Below, in pieces: positions 23,701 to 30,459 of a DNA stretch of 37,626 bases. The stretch is from an uncultured Eubacterium sp. Its GTDB lineage: Bacteria > Bacillota > Clostridia > Lachnospirales > Lachnospiraceae. The DNA is taken from positions 1 through 37,626 of the forward strand of contig CAJOPH010000045.1 in the NCBI GenBank assembly GCA_905236805.1, in the 5' to 3' direction. A program made the translations under genes and the position numbers. Within the stretch, counting starts at the first letter, position 1, and each line of letters begins with the position of its first letter. The notes beneath the pieces are model-generated. The model saw nothing but the letters and a program-made list of their open reading frames with translations, did not search any database and had not been told where the DNA came from.

Positions 23701-24789
23701 AATATCATTGTTAAAGATGAGGGAACACAGCTCAATGCCAAGTACGGCGGGATTATTGCCAAGGGTCGCGGGACAAACATCACGATAAAAGATAAGGCCA
23801 AGGTTACGGCTACGCAGGGACCTATCGTGAGGGCACAGTTGAATGACGACCTCATGGCGGGATCCATGGACGGGACGGAAGTGGTAAACGTCGACATATC
23901 CAATACAGACCTGGAAGGTGACATCATCCAGGGTATGGGGAAAGAATCTGAGGATACCTCCAGACAGGCAGCAAAGAAACAAGACGAGGCACCTTCCGAC
24001 TCTTCCGAAGCATCTGCGGGCGGAGGTCCCGTCATGGGCGGCATGAGTTCCGAGCCTGCCGTGTATGAGTCCGCAATGAACGTGACCCTTTCTGATGCCG
24101 CTACATTGAAGGGTGCCATATCCGAGGCGGATCTTACCATGGCGATCTCAGACGGAAGCATTTCGTTTGATAATATAACGTCTGTCGGGGTGATCACGGA
24201 TACAAAAATGACCACAAATAATTATGGTAAATTAAGTGTAGAATTAAAAAATGGGGCATCCTGGACCGTTACCGAAGCTTCCTACATGCACAAACTCGTG
24301 ATAAGCGCGGATTCGAAGGTGACGACGGAATCAGGAAATCTCTACGCCACCGTAAACGGGGAGGCCGTGACGCTGGAATCCGGAAAGACTTATGAGGGAG
24401 TGATCGTGGTATCGCCCACGGAGATATCGTCCGGGGCCGTGGATACGCCTACGCAGACACCTGCTACGGGTGATCAGACAACCGAAGTTTCCACGGAAAA
24501 GGTAAAAACTACCATAAAGGCGAATAAGACATCCGTGAAATACGGCAAGGCTTCCGCCATCACCTTCACTGCTGACAGCAAGGCGAAGGTTACCGTTAAG
24601 GCGAAAAACAAGCTTGCGAAAAAAGCCATAAAGAAAAAGACCATAAAGATCACAAAGAACAAAGCCAAGAAGGCCAAGGTGAAGTTCACCAAAAAAGCCG
24701 TCAAGGGAGTGTATTCGTTCAAGGCGAGTGCCCCGGCCAAAGGAAATTACAAAAAGGCTTCCAAGACGATAAAGATTAAAGTCAAATAA
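20779..24789 (+). CDS. Secreted 1336-residue beta-helix surface protein with Lys-rich tail
   Basis: The protein has a signal peptide (residues 1-28, cleavage likely after TFA before DDE) and a long body of short beta-strand repeats rich in Thr, Ser, Asp, Asn and Gly (GDAVILDDGAKAKIKDSVLTV, TSTLIVENSTVES, GQVNVKDSTINVT), typical of a right-handed parallel beta-helix. The body looks duplicated. About residues 440-600 (VSVTLSNDDLTDDIL, TMNVNITDKTTLTGRIH, GVNVNLSDASTWTL) are echoed at about 1080-1240 (VNVDISNTDLEGDII, AMNVTLSDAATLKGAIS, LSVELKNGASWTV). Methionine/Gly/Pro-rich inserts (MPGGQGFG, GGGPVMGGMSSE) break it up. The last 95 residues are very rich in lysine and could bind anionic wall polymers. 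There is no LPXTG and no catalytic motif that I recognise. It probably shares a transcript with the TRAP genes 28 bases downstream. Adhesin or glycan-binding roles are guesses. Confidence 0.85.
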   Translation: MLKKKILAFSCVFAMTITQFGAANLTFADDEVMPGGQGFGSEAEMASGGPPQEGAPDTAAIYISGNAEDASKEVSDDATLTKKNAEGEVKDGVYTITGLELSSDNYETNGVIITGEASNVELDGATISLGIDSKVDTTNTGGDAVILDDGAKAKIKDSVLTVKGAQRHVTAAYGTSTLIVENSTVESTGPVEEYDADTMTPPSNRALLISGKARANFSIASTNTYYYDSECISQGWGALSTDSARNELNLYAFNSKGLSRTGGYGAYADTDCNVWLYGSTLASGEIGAIISKTGKVSADSSSNTPDAVLSDYTGTKPATDTKSVIAGLRNAIMMHAPDMMGEGAAAASVGTVDLKNTVLTTDNTGTYGKDALKDTSSDFDYGSYGDEYSAYVSDMTGAAILIKSTSANIHLDDVEVESPNHVLVQTMINADGMGNWLKEGEEADAVSVTLSNDDLTDDILHYDYQRTMNVNITDKTTLTGRIHTGTYKEWNQMYQEYLSANPAWILDSSTYETSTRGVNVNLSDASTWTLNNDSEISYLGVSDTSKVVVPAGITLKVDGQEYTNGTYTKDGFEYNTSLTIVDGSNGPLLEDDTDVASVTLKNEGTSDITIKEVNLGKESDVTIKAGEEKTIEAPALFNEDEKQTIGDAADEYTQYTNKSAYKLALTVNGVETAIKKGAKVDATDLTVSIVYGVLDYYVSHGQVTPRWITNAIYADENGVDATKSVLAAVVNTDTDEDVKAGDKSVTTIKIKSTNDYFSAIRVGGTGEFTVTGAEIDLYGNGGDDFTGIGVGLSSADRAKLNVNNASVYTEGVLRAAIFVGDMSTMNLSMVNADTEPGEYRSDVSIASAGMASPPSGLGIWGNCRTMNLLEYGIVNIEDSTITAQNWGALGVDGVTDGQVNVKDSTINVTEQGYGSYAIGKCADTFTNCVFNINYGVVNFAAAADSTVTLENGTKGYSPNYYGIVTHQSMNGANSNIIVKDEGTQLNAKYGGIIAKGRGTNITIKDKAKVTATQGPIVRAQLNDDLMAGSMDGTEVVNVDISNTDLEGDIIQGMGKESEDTSRQAAKKQDEAPSDSSEASAGGGPVMGGMSSEPAVYESAMNVTLSDAATLKGAISEADLTMAISDGSISFDNITSVGVITDTKMTTNNYGKLSVELKNGASWTVTEASYMHKLVISADSKVTTESGNLYATVNGEAVTLESGKTYEGVIVVSPTEISSGAVDTPTQTPATGDQTTEVSTEKVKTTIKANKTSVKYGKASAITFTADSKAKVTVKAKNKLAKKAIKKKTIKITKNKAKKAKVKFTKKAVKGVYSFKASAPAKGNYKKASKTIKIKVK

Positions 24790-24817
24790 AAATAATGCAC
24801 ATTTCAGGAGGTATTGG

Positions 24818-25390
24818 ATGGAAGAAAAAAACTGGTTTTCGACCTGCGACGGGGTCATTATGAAGATAGTCAAGGCTATCTCATATGTTTCGGGGGTGTG
24901 CCTGGTGGGGATAATGCTTGTGGCGTTTTTTAACGTCCTTGGCGAAAAGATTTTCCACCATGGGATTCCCGGATCCACGGAGATCATCACCTACCTGCAT
25001 GTGCCGGTGGTGTTTCTGGCCGCAGCCTACGTGACGCTTGATAATGGACATACAAAGATAGACCTCTTATCCTCGAGGTTTCCCATTGCGGTACAAAAGA
25101 TCCTCGCTACCATAGCATACCTGATAGGCGCATTCATATGCTGCTTTACGGGCTACTGGGGATTTCGCCGCATGGGTGAGCTGATAGCAAACCATACGAA
25201 GAGCTCCACGACGGGGTTCGGATTTCCGGTGTGGCCCTTTGCCTTCATGTTTGCGGCGGGGATGTTCATGCTGGCTCTGACCTTCCTATGGTGCATAGTA
25301 AGGCAGTATTCGAAATATTCCAAGGAAAATAGGAAGGAGAAGCCGGGCGCTCCCTTCCCTGAAGGAAAAGAGGAAGGAGGTGAGGCATAG
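24818..25390 (+). CDS. TRAP transporter small permease (DctQ family)
   Basis: This 190-residue four-helix membrane subunit belongs to a tripartite ATP-independent periplasmic-type transporter, which imports carboxylates or related acids with Na+. Helices lie at about residues 20-42, 58-74, 92-112 and 128-152. STEIITYLHVPVVFLAAAYVTLDNGHTKIDLL is the family signature. The tail is charged and Pro/Glu-rich. AGGAGG precedes the ATG, and the stop is directly followed by the dctM start. Only 28 bases and no terminator separate it from the beta-helix gene. Confidence 0.92.
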   Translation: MEEKNWFSTCDGVIMKIVKAISYVSGVCLVGIMLVAFFNVLGEKIFHHGIPGSTEIITYLHVPVVFLAAAYVTLDNGHTKIDLLSSRFPIAVQKILATIAYLIGAFICCFTGYWGFRRMGELIANHTKSSTTGFGFPVWPFAFMFAAGMFMLALTFLWCIVRQYSKYSKENRKEKPGAPFPEGKEEGGEA

Positions 25391-26719
25391 ATGACAGCCA
25401 AAGCCATTATCGGACTGGTGGTATTTGCCATCATGATGATCATGATATTTGCCGGGGTTCCAATATTCGTGTCCATGCTCACCTGCGCCTTCATAGGTTT
25501 TTTGGTGCTAAGCGGTGGAAACCCCACGCTGATGATAGCAAAGTTTAAGACCGCGCCGTTTGACCTGGCCGCAAATTACAATTACGCTGTGCTGCCCATG
25601 TTCATGCTGGTGGGATCGCTGGCGGGGGAAACGGGTATAGCCAACGGTGCCTTTACGTCCATGCGGGCGTGGCTGGGGCGCGTAAAGGGAGGGCTGCTCT
25701 TTGTGGTGGTAGCCTCCAACGCGGTGTTTGGCGCATGCTCGGGGTCTTCGATCGCGGGGAACATTGTCTTTGGAAAGCTTTCCATGCCTGAGCTTCAGGC
25801 AGCGGGCTATAGCAGGAAATATTCATTGGGCTGTATAGCGGCATCGGGCGCATTGTCCACATTGATTCCGCCGTCCATGGCCATCATCATGTACTGCCTG
25901 ATATCGCCCATCACCATGAATGTAGGTACGGCCCTTATGGGAGGCATCATTCCGGGGCTTGCGACGGCTCTTGCGCTGTGCGCCACGGTGCGGATCATTG
26001 GAGTGATGCATAAGGACGCCATTCCCCCCGGAGGAGGGGAGAAGGTTCCCATGGTGGAAAAGCTAAAGACCCTGCGTCTTTTGGTTCCCATCATACTCTT
26101 GTTCGGGCTCATCATAGGCGGTACCTTCGCGGGATGGTTTACGGCTACCGTGGGCGGTGCGATAGGAGCCATGGCCGTGTGTATTTACGCACTGGCAAAA
26201 AGGCTTCCCGTAAAGCAGGTGGCGCACTGTATCTGGGAGGCTTCCACCATGGAGGCGGGGATATTCCCGATCATCATAGGCGGACAGCTCTTTGGCTCGT
26301 TCATAGCGGCAACAGGTCTTGCCAGCTCCCTGGCCAATATCATAGCATCGGTGAACGCGCCGAGGTTCTTCATCTTCCTTTTGGTGATCCTCCTCTATGT
26401 GTTCTGCGGATGCGTCATGGATATTGTGTCCATCATCATCATCACGGTGCCTGTGGTATTCCCGGTATTAAACGCCGTGGGATACAGCCCATATGCCTTG
26501 GTCATAGCGCTTTGCTTCATGTGTGAGATAGCCGGGCTTACACCGCCTATCGGCATGAACGTGTTTGCCACGGCAAACGCCCTCAGGGTAAATCCGACCG
26601 AGATATTCTCGGGAGTCATACCGTATTTCATATGCGAGATGGCGATAGTCCTTCTAATAGGGCTGTTCCCGGGAATAGTGACCTGGCTTCCCACCGTTCT
26701 GGGGGCTGCCGGAGTGTAG
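25391..26719 (+). CDS. TRAP transporter large permease (DctM family)
   Basis: This 442-residue transport subunit has about twelve membrane helices. Conserved DctM features include GVPIFVSMLTCAFIGFLVL, NYNYAVLPMFMLVGSLAGETGIA, NAVFGACSGSSIAGNIVFGKLSMPEL (central motif), GALSTLIPPSMAIIMYCLISPI, and CEIAGLTPPIGMNVFATANAL near the end. Full length and no lesions are visible. The ATG follows the dctQ stop with no gap, with GGAGGTGAG just upstream, so the two subunits are translationally linked. The substrate cannot be read from sequence. Confidence 0.95.
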   Translation: MTAKAIIGLVVFAIMMIMIFAGVPIFVSMLTCAFIGFLVLSGGNPTLMIAKFKTAPFDLAANYNYAVLPMFMLVGSLAGETGIANGAFTSMRAWLGRVKGGLLFVVVASNAVFGACSGSSIAGNIVFGKLSMPELQAAGYSRKYSLGCIAASGALSTLIPPSMAIIMYCLISPITMNVGTALMGGIIPGLATALALCATVRIIGVMHKDAIPPGGGEKVPMVEKLKTLRLLVPIILLFGLIIGGTFAGWFTATVGGAIGAMAVCIYALAKRLPVKQVAHCIWEASTMEAGIFPIIIGGQLFGSFIAATGLASSLANIIASVNAPRFFIFLLVILLYVFCGCVMDIVSIIIITVPVVFPVLNAVGYSPYALVIALCFMCEIAGLTPPIGMNVFATANALRVNPTEIFSGVIPYFICEMAIVLLIGLFPGIVTWLPTVLGAAGV

Positions 26720-26828
26720 GACCTGTTACAAAACAGACATGGATCTTTACAGTTGCTGAGGAGATTACGCATACAGACAGTTGCGATCTCATAGATTATT
26801 TACTTATATTTTTAGGAGGTAAACTAAA

Positions 26829-28013
26829 ATGAAAAGGAGAGTATTATCGTTGCTTTTGGCAAGTGCGATGTCCGTATCGCTGCTTGCAGGTTGCGGAGGC
26901 GGCAGTGATTCTGGTGACGGTGCTGCCACAGAGGAGAGCGGAGCTCCCACGGGAGATACGGCACCTGCCGATGAGTCGGCGGCACCTGCCGGTGAAGGGT
27001 CGGGAGATACCGAAGCTGCTGCGGATACCTTTGATGTAGAGCCGTATGAGATACAGTTCTCTACCACCTTCAATGAAAACGAGACAGGCGGACAGATCAT
27101 CTCTTACTTCATCGACCAGCTGGATCAGATGACAGACGGAAACATGACGGTAAACGTATCCTGGGGCGGTACGCTCTTTGATACGCAGGGAGAGCTCGAG
27201 GCCGTATCATCAGGCTCCGTGGACATGGTGGCCTTAGGACATATGCCCCACCTCGATGAATTGAACTATCTGTCCTTCCCCGGATTTGCTCCCGGAGGAA
27301 CACAGCAGGCCCTTGACTACTTCAATGACCTTATCTTTGACAACGCCGAGACATCAGCCCTCATCCAGGAAGAGGCTGAACAGATCGGCATCAAGTACCT
27401 CAATGTAATAGCAGGTGGTGCCAATGCGTTTTGTGCCAAATACGAGTTCACGGACCTTCAGTCCATGATAGACGGATCTTCCGCCTTTGGTAACATGGAT
27501 GCAGCCATCTTCGAAAACTTAGGTCTTCAGGTGACAGCTACTGCTCCTCCCGATACCTATGACGCGCTTCAGAGGGGACTTATTGATTCCACGCAGATGG
27601 CTCTTGCCCCCATGGTAGCTATGTCATGGCAGGATGTGGCAAAGTATTGGGCACTTGACGGAACATATACCGCAGGAAACATGTTCACCTTCAACCTCAA
27701 CAATTGGAACGCGCTTTCCGCAGATCAGCAGGCAGCCGTTCAGGCGGCAGCAGACGCTACGGAAGAGTATTCCGCAGGTCTTTATGACGATGCCATCGCA
27801 TCTGACATACAGACCGTAGTGGACGCTACGGGCAATGAGTTCGTAGAGTTCTCACAGGAAGATATAGACAAGTTCTGGGCAGCGTGCTTTGAAGCAAAGG
27901 CACAGGCAGCCCTTGATACCTGCTCAGCCAATGAAAAAGAAGAGGGTATGATCACCATCCTCAAGGAAGCAGCAAGCTTTACGGGATATGACTGGGAAGT
28001 ACCCGCTGACTGA
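26829..28013 (+). CDS. TRAP transporter substrate-binding lipoprotein (DctP family)
   Basis: This 394-residue extracytoplasmic solute receptor has a type II signal peptide with lipobox LLAGC, giving lipid attachment at C22. A flexible Gly/Ser/Ala/Glu tether follows to about residue 72. The mature domain has the DctP fold: YEIQFSTTFNENETGGQIISYFIDQLDQMTDGNMTVNVSWGGTLF, GELEAVSSGSVDMVALGHM, and a helical C-terminus. A family arginine that binds substrate carboxylate is not obvious in the usual place (TATAPPDTYDALQRGLIDSTQMALAP), so the ligand may be unusual. It is third in the Q-M-P order, 109 bases after dctM, with TTTAGGAGG before the ATG and a strong terminator behind. Confidence 0.94.
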   Translation: MKRRVLSLLLASAMSVSLLAGCGGGSDSGDGAATEESGAPTGDTAPADESAAPAGEGSGDTEAAADTFDVEPYEIQFSTTFNENETGGQIISYFIDQLDQMTDGNMTVNVSWGGTLFDTQGELEAVSSGSVDMVALGHMPHLDELNYLSFPGFAPGGTQQALDYFNDLIFDNAETSALIQEEAEQIGIKYLNVIAGGANAFCAKYEFTDLQSMIDGSSAFGNMDAAIFENLGLQVTATAPPDTYDALQRGLIDSTQMALAPMVAMSWQDVAKYWALDGTYTAGNMFTFNLNNWNALSADQQAAVQAAADATEEYSAGLYDDAIASDIQTVVDATGNEFVEFSQEDIDKFWAACFEAKAQAALDTCSANEKEEGMITILKEAASFTGYDWEVPAD

Positions 28014-28040
28014 TGATAGGATGAATTGAATAATGTGTAT

Positions 28041-28076
28041 AAAAATCCCCGGGCAGATAAGCCCGGGGATTTTTTG
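28041..28076 (+). terminator. Strong bidirectional terminator
   Basis: AAAAATCCCCGGGC and GCCCGGGGATTTTT form a 14 bp stem with a 6-base loop, flanked by A and T runs on both sides. It ends the beta-helix/TRAP operon on the plus strand and the glycosyltransferase transcript on the minus strand. Confidence 0.93.
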
Positions 28077-28111
28077 CGTGCGTCGGAGATATGTGTGCCG
28101 ATATGAAAAAA

Positions 28112-29110
28112 TTATTTTGAAAATGCCTTAAGGAGCGCCCTTGGATCTTTTTCCGCGCGCCTCATCAGGTCGATATCGGCCTTTGGGATTTTTTCTGACA
28201 CATAAGGATTATCTATTCCTGAAGGGATGACTTTTTTACGCAGGGTAATCAGATCTTTCATTCTTTGCTCGGCAACCACAGGGGATCTTCCTGTCATTAC
28301 GTATTTGATACAACTGTTTATCGCATAAGAATATAATTGCAGCATTTCATACTCTACCGCTACCCGGACGCCCTCGTATCCGGGCAGCCCGTGCAGCAGT
28401 TCGTAATTTGCTTCAATGGCACTAAAGGCCTCATCGAAATACCTGTCCAGATCGGAAAGCTTTGATGCCGAAGCGTTTCTGTTGCGATATATATACAAGA
28501 TTTCCTTGACATTGCCCATGGTTTTCGCGTTACAGATCATGTAGTTTAGCATTTCCGAGTCTTCCAGGATGGCTTTTCCCCTTTGATGGAGTCGTCCGGA
28601 AGGGGTTTCAAAAAGTTCCCGTCGGATGATCTTTGTGCAAAGATATCCGCCGGACGCAATCAAAGCCGAACGCTTTTTGTCATCTAACCTGCCGCACATT
28701 TCATCCGTCGTAAAAATAATCGCCCGATCGTTCTCTTCGTGATAAAATCCGGCATCAACGATGTCATAATCTTCTTCAAGCGCCCGGCAGTATAGCTTTT
28801 CATACATATCAGGCTGAATCTGATCATCGCTGTCAACAAAGCCAATGTAAGCCCCATTCGCAGCATCAATTCCAAAATTGCGCGCACCTCCGGCTCCCAT
28901 ATTTTTATCGAGCTCGATCAATAATACCTTTTCCGGAAATTGTTTTTCACAGTCCTCCAGTATCCTGCGCGAGTCATCCGTGGACGCATCATCGATCAAA
29001 ATGATCTCAATGTTTTCAAGGGTCTGATGCACCACATTTCCCAAACACTCCGAAAGATATTGCGCCGAATTATGTACCGGAATGATCACACTGACAGCCG
29101 GTTGTTTCAT
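28112..29110 (-). CDS. Family 2 glycosyltransferase
   Basis: This 332-residue GT-A enzyme transfers sugars from nucleotide donors to surface glycans. The catalytic domain covers the first 220 residues: VSVIIPVHNSAQYLSECL, then IEIILIDDASTDDS (donor-binding), NMGAGGARNFGIDAANGAYIGFVDSDDQI with the DSDD metal-binding motif, and a later region with FYHEEND. The C-terminal 110 residues are helical with no membrane helix. The SD GAGGTG is too close to ATG 29116 and better spaced for ATG 29110, so I chose the latter (MKQPAVSVII). It has its own promoter at 29192 and faces the TRAP operon across a shared terminator. Donor and acceptor are unknown. Confidence 0.9.
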   Translation of the reverse strand: MKQPAVSVIIPVHNSAQYLSECLGNVVHQTLENIEIILIDDASTDDSRRILEDCEKQFPEKVLLIELDKNMGAGGARNFGIDAANGAYIGFVDSDDQIQPDMYEKLYCRALEEDYDIVDAGFYHEENDRAIIFTTDEMCGRLDDKKRSALIASGGYLCTKIIRRELFETPSGRLHQRGKAILEDSEMLNYMICNAKTMGNVKEILYIYRNRNASASKLSDLDRYFDEAFSAIEANYELLHGLPGYEGVRVAVEYEMLQLYSYAINSCIKYVMTGRSPVVAEQRMKDLITLRKKVIPSGIDNPYVSEKIPKADIDLMRRAEKDPRALLKAFSK

Positions 29111-29191
29111 TTGCATTTCACCTCACTGTTGATAAGAAATCTGCCTTATATACGATTCCATACGGAATCTCTTCGTAATTGCTAAGAACCC

Positions 29192-29220
29192 ATTATACCC
29201 TATGAAAGGATCGTTTGCAA
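29192..29220 (-). promoter_or_regulatory. Promoter for glycosyltransferase
   Basis: On the minus strand TTGCAA, 17 bases, then perfect TATAAT. The leader of about 75 bases includes the inverted repeat at 29154-29169. Confidence 0.75.
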
Positions 29221-29255
29221 TAGGATAGGAACTATATATAGGGAGCACCGCATAA

Positions 29256-29297
29256 ATATGAACAAAAAATTACCAAATAAAGAACAAAAGTTCATAT
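29256..29297. promoter_or_regulatory. Inverted repeat just upstream of sigma-28 promoter
   Basis: ATATGAAC (29256-29263) and GTTCATAT (29290-29297) are perfect 8-base arms 26 bases apart. GAACAAAA occurs twice between and across them. It ends 9 bases before the flgM promoter, so it could bind an activator or repressor. Confidence 0.4.
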
Positions 29298-29306
29298 ACG
29301 CAGGTG

Positions 29307-29333
29307 TAATATTATTCCGACATTCTCCGATAA
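29307..29333 (+). promoter_or_regulatory. Sigma-28 (FliA/SigD)-like promoter of flgM cluster
   Basis: TAATATTA, 11 bases, TCCGATAA, compared with the sigma-28 consensus TAAAGTTT-N11-GCCGATAA. The -10 matches 7 of 8. flgM is commonly under sigma-28, which FlgM itself inhibits. Confidence 0.75.
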
Positions 29334-29454
29334 ATAAAATAGAAACATTGTAGCCATAGGTATCTGACCCATTTATCGAATGAGTATTTCAAGTGGTATC
29401 GGCTATGTGTTTCGAGTACTCCCGGGAAGGAACCGGGGAAGGGAGATAAAGATT

Positions 29455-29733
29455 ATGCGTATAGATGCATTGAACCAGGTGGCACAGATATATGGTGCGA
29501 ATAAAGCTTCAAAGGCCTACAAGACCAGGGATTTCGCTGAAGTCAGGGACGAAGTGTCTATCTCCAATGCAGGGCGTGATCTGCAGGTAGCGAAGGAAGC
29601 GGTAGCGCAGGCTCCGGATGTCAGGGAGGACTTGGTAGCCGACGTAAAGACCCGTATTCAGGACGGCACTTATTCTGTCAGCGATGATGACTTCGCTTCG
29701 GTGTTGATAGAGAAGTTCGCTGAGCTTGATTAA
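29455..29733 (+). CDS. flgM: Anti-sigma-28 factor FlgM
   Basis: FlgM holds sigma-28 inactive until the hook-basal body is complete and it is exported. This 92-residue protein has a disordered N-terminal half and the conserved C-terminal sigma-binding helices (EVSISNAGRDLQVAKEAVAQAPDVREDLVADVKTRIQDGTYSVSDDDFASVLIEKF). I chose ATG 29455 (MRIDALNQVAQIYG) with AGGGAG 11 bases upstream; an upstream ATG at 29380 lies in the leader and has no binding site. It is first in the cluster, 19 bases before flgN, behind a sigma-28-like promoter that would create a feedback loop. Confidence 0.93.
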   Translation: MRIDALNQVAQIYGANKASKAYKTRDFAEVRDEVSISNAGRDLQVAKEAVAQAPDVREDLVADVKTRIQDGTYSVSDDDFASVLIEKFAELD

Positions 29734-29752
29734 AGCCGGGGGAGCCTTTTAA

Positions 29753-30265
29753 GTGGCCAGCCTGATGGACGAGTTGGTCGACGTGCTCGAAAAGGAAATC
29801 GTCGAATATGAGAAGCTGGTAAAGCTTTCGACTGAGAAGACACAGTACATAGTAAAGTCGGATATCCCCGAGCTGGAAAGGTGCACGGATGCAGAGCAGG
29901 AGATTACCAGCAGGCTCAAGAATCTTGACAACTTCAGGCAGGCGAAGACAGCCGAGATGGCGAATGTCACGAACAGGAGCCTCGAAGAGCTGACACTTAC
30001 GAACATGATCACCTACCTGAAGAATCGGCCACAGGAGCAGGAGCGTCTGACCGATGTCAGGGACAGATTGGCTGATGTGCTCATGCGTATGAGGCGCATC
30101 AACGAACAGAATGGAATACTGATCAGACAGGCCATGGAAATGGTAGAGTTTGATCTGACGCTGTTTAAGAGCCTCAGGCAGGCTCCCGAGACAGCCAACT
30201 ACGATAAGCGCGCGTATAATACAGGGACGTTATTAGGCGGCAGCGGATTCGATGCGAGCCAATAG
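29753..30265 (+). CDS. FlgN-like flagellar export chaperone
   Basis: This 170-residue mostly helical protein belongs to the FlgN family, which escorts hook-filament junction proteins FlgK and FlgL to the export gate. It has long N-terminal helices (LMDELVDVLEKEIVEYEKLVKLSTEKTQYIVKSDIPELERCTDAEQEI) and a conserved C-terminal IRQAMEMVEFDLTLFKSLRQAPE segment, the usual binding region. The start is GTG 29753: GGGGGAG ends 8 bases before it, and the next ATG (29765) is too far. Position between flgM and flgK is the expected one. The tail ends in a TGTLLGGSGFDASQ stretch. Confidence 0.85.
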   Translation: MASLMDELVDVLEKEIVEYEKLVKLSTEKTQYIVKSDIPELERCTDAEQEITSRLKNLDNFRQAKTAEMANVTNRSLEELTLTNMITYLKNRPQEQERLTDVRDRLADVLMRMRRINEQNGILIRQAMEMVEFDLTLFKSLRQAPETANYDKRAYNTGTLLGGSGFDASQ

Positions 30266-30296
30266 GGATTTAGCACAGTTCCTTTGGCAGGACGCA

Positions 30297-30335
30297 CGCA
30301 GGTGGATTTGAGCAAATGACTTTTACTCACCTGCG
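30297..30335 (+). other. Hairpin after flgN
   Basis: CGCAGGTG (30297-30304) and CACCTGCG (30328-30335) form a perfect 8 bp stem with a loop that itself contains ATTTG-ag-CAAAT. A GGGGAGG tract follows at once. There is no T tract, so it may be an mRNA processing or protein-binding element inside the operon. Confidence 0.5.
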
Positions 30336-30383
30336 GGGAGGAAGCCCGGAATAGCCCTTGTATCATATGGGCGCTTTTTCGTA

Positions 30384-30444
30384 CATACGGGGTGCGTAAA
30401 GAACTGTCGCGGATGATTTTGCGCAATTCATCCCATGACAGTTC
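30384..30444 (+). promoter_or_regulatory. Structured flgK leader with shared motif
   Basis: CATACGGGGTGCGTAAAGAA (30384-30403) matches the radical SAM leader at 8917 (19 of 23 over the longer window). It runs into a long dyad: GAACTGTC (30401-30408) with GACAGTTC (30437-30444), then inside GGATGA with TCATCC and a central TTGCGCAA. The flgK ribosome binding site TAAGGAG starts 3 bases later, so the fold could gate translation. Confidence 0.6.
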
Positions 30445-30459
30445 CTAAGGAGAATATTT

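Larger units (their letters stand above)
29111..29454. other. Divergent control region, glycosyltransferase and flgM
   Basis: There is no gene in these 344 bases. They hold a 6 bp inverted repeat (GATTCC-atac-GGAATC, 29154-29169) in the glycosyltransferase leader, its promoter at 29192, an inverted repeat at 29256-29297, a sigma-28-like promoter at 29307, and about 120 bases of flgM leader ending in AGGGAG before ATG 29455. Confidence 0.7.
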
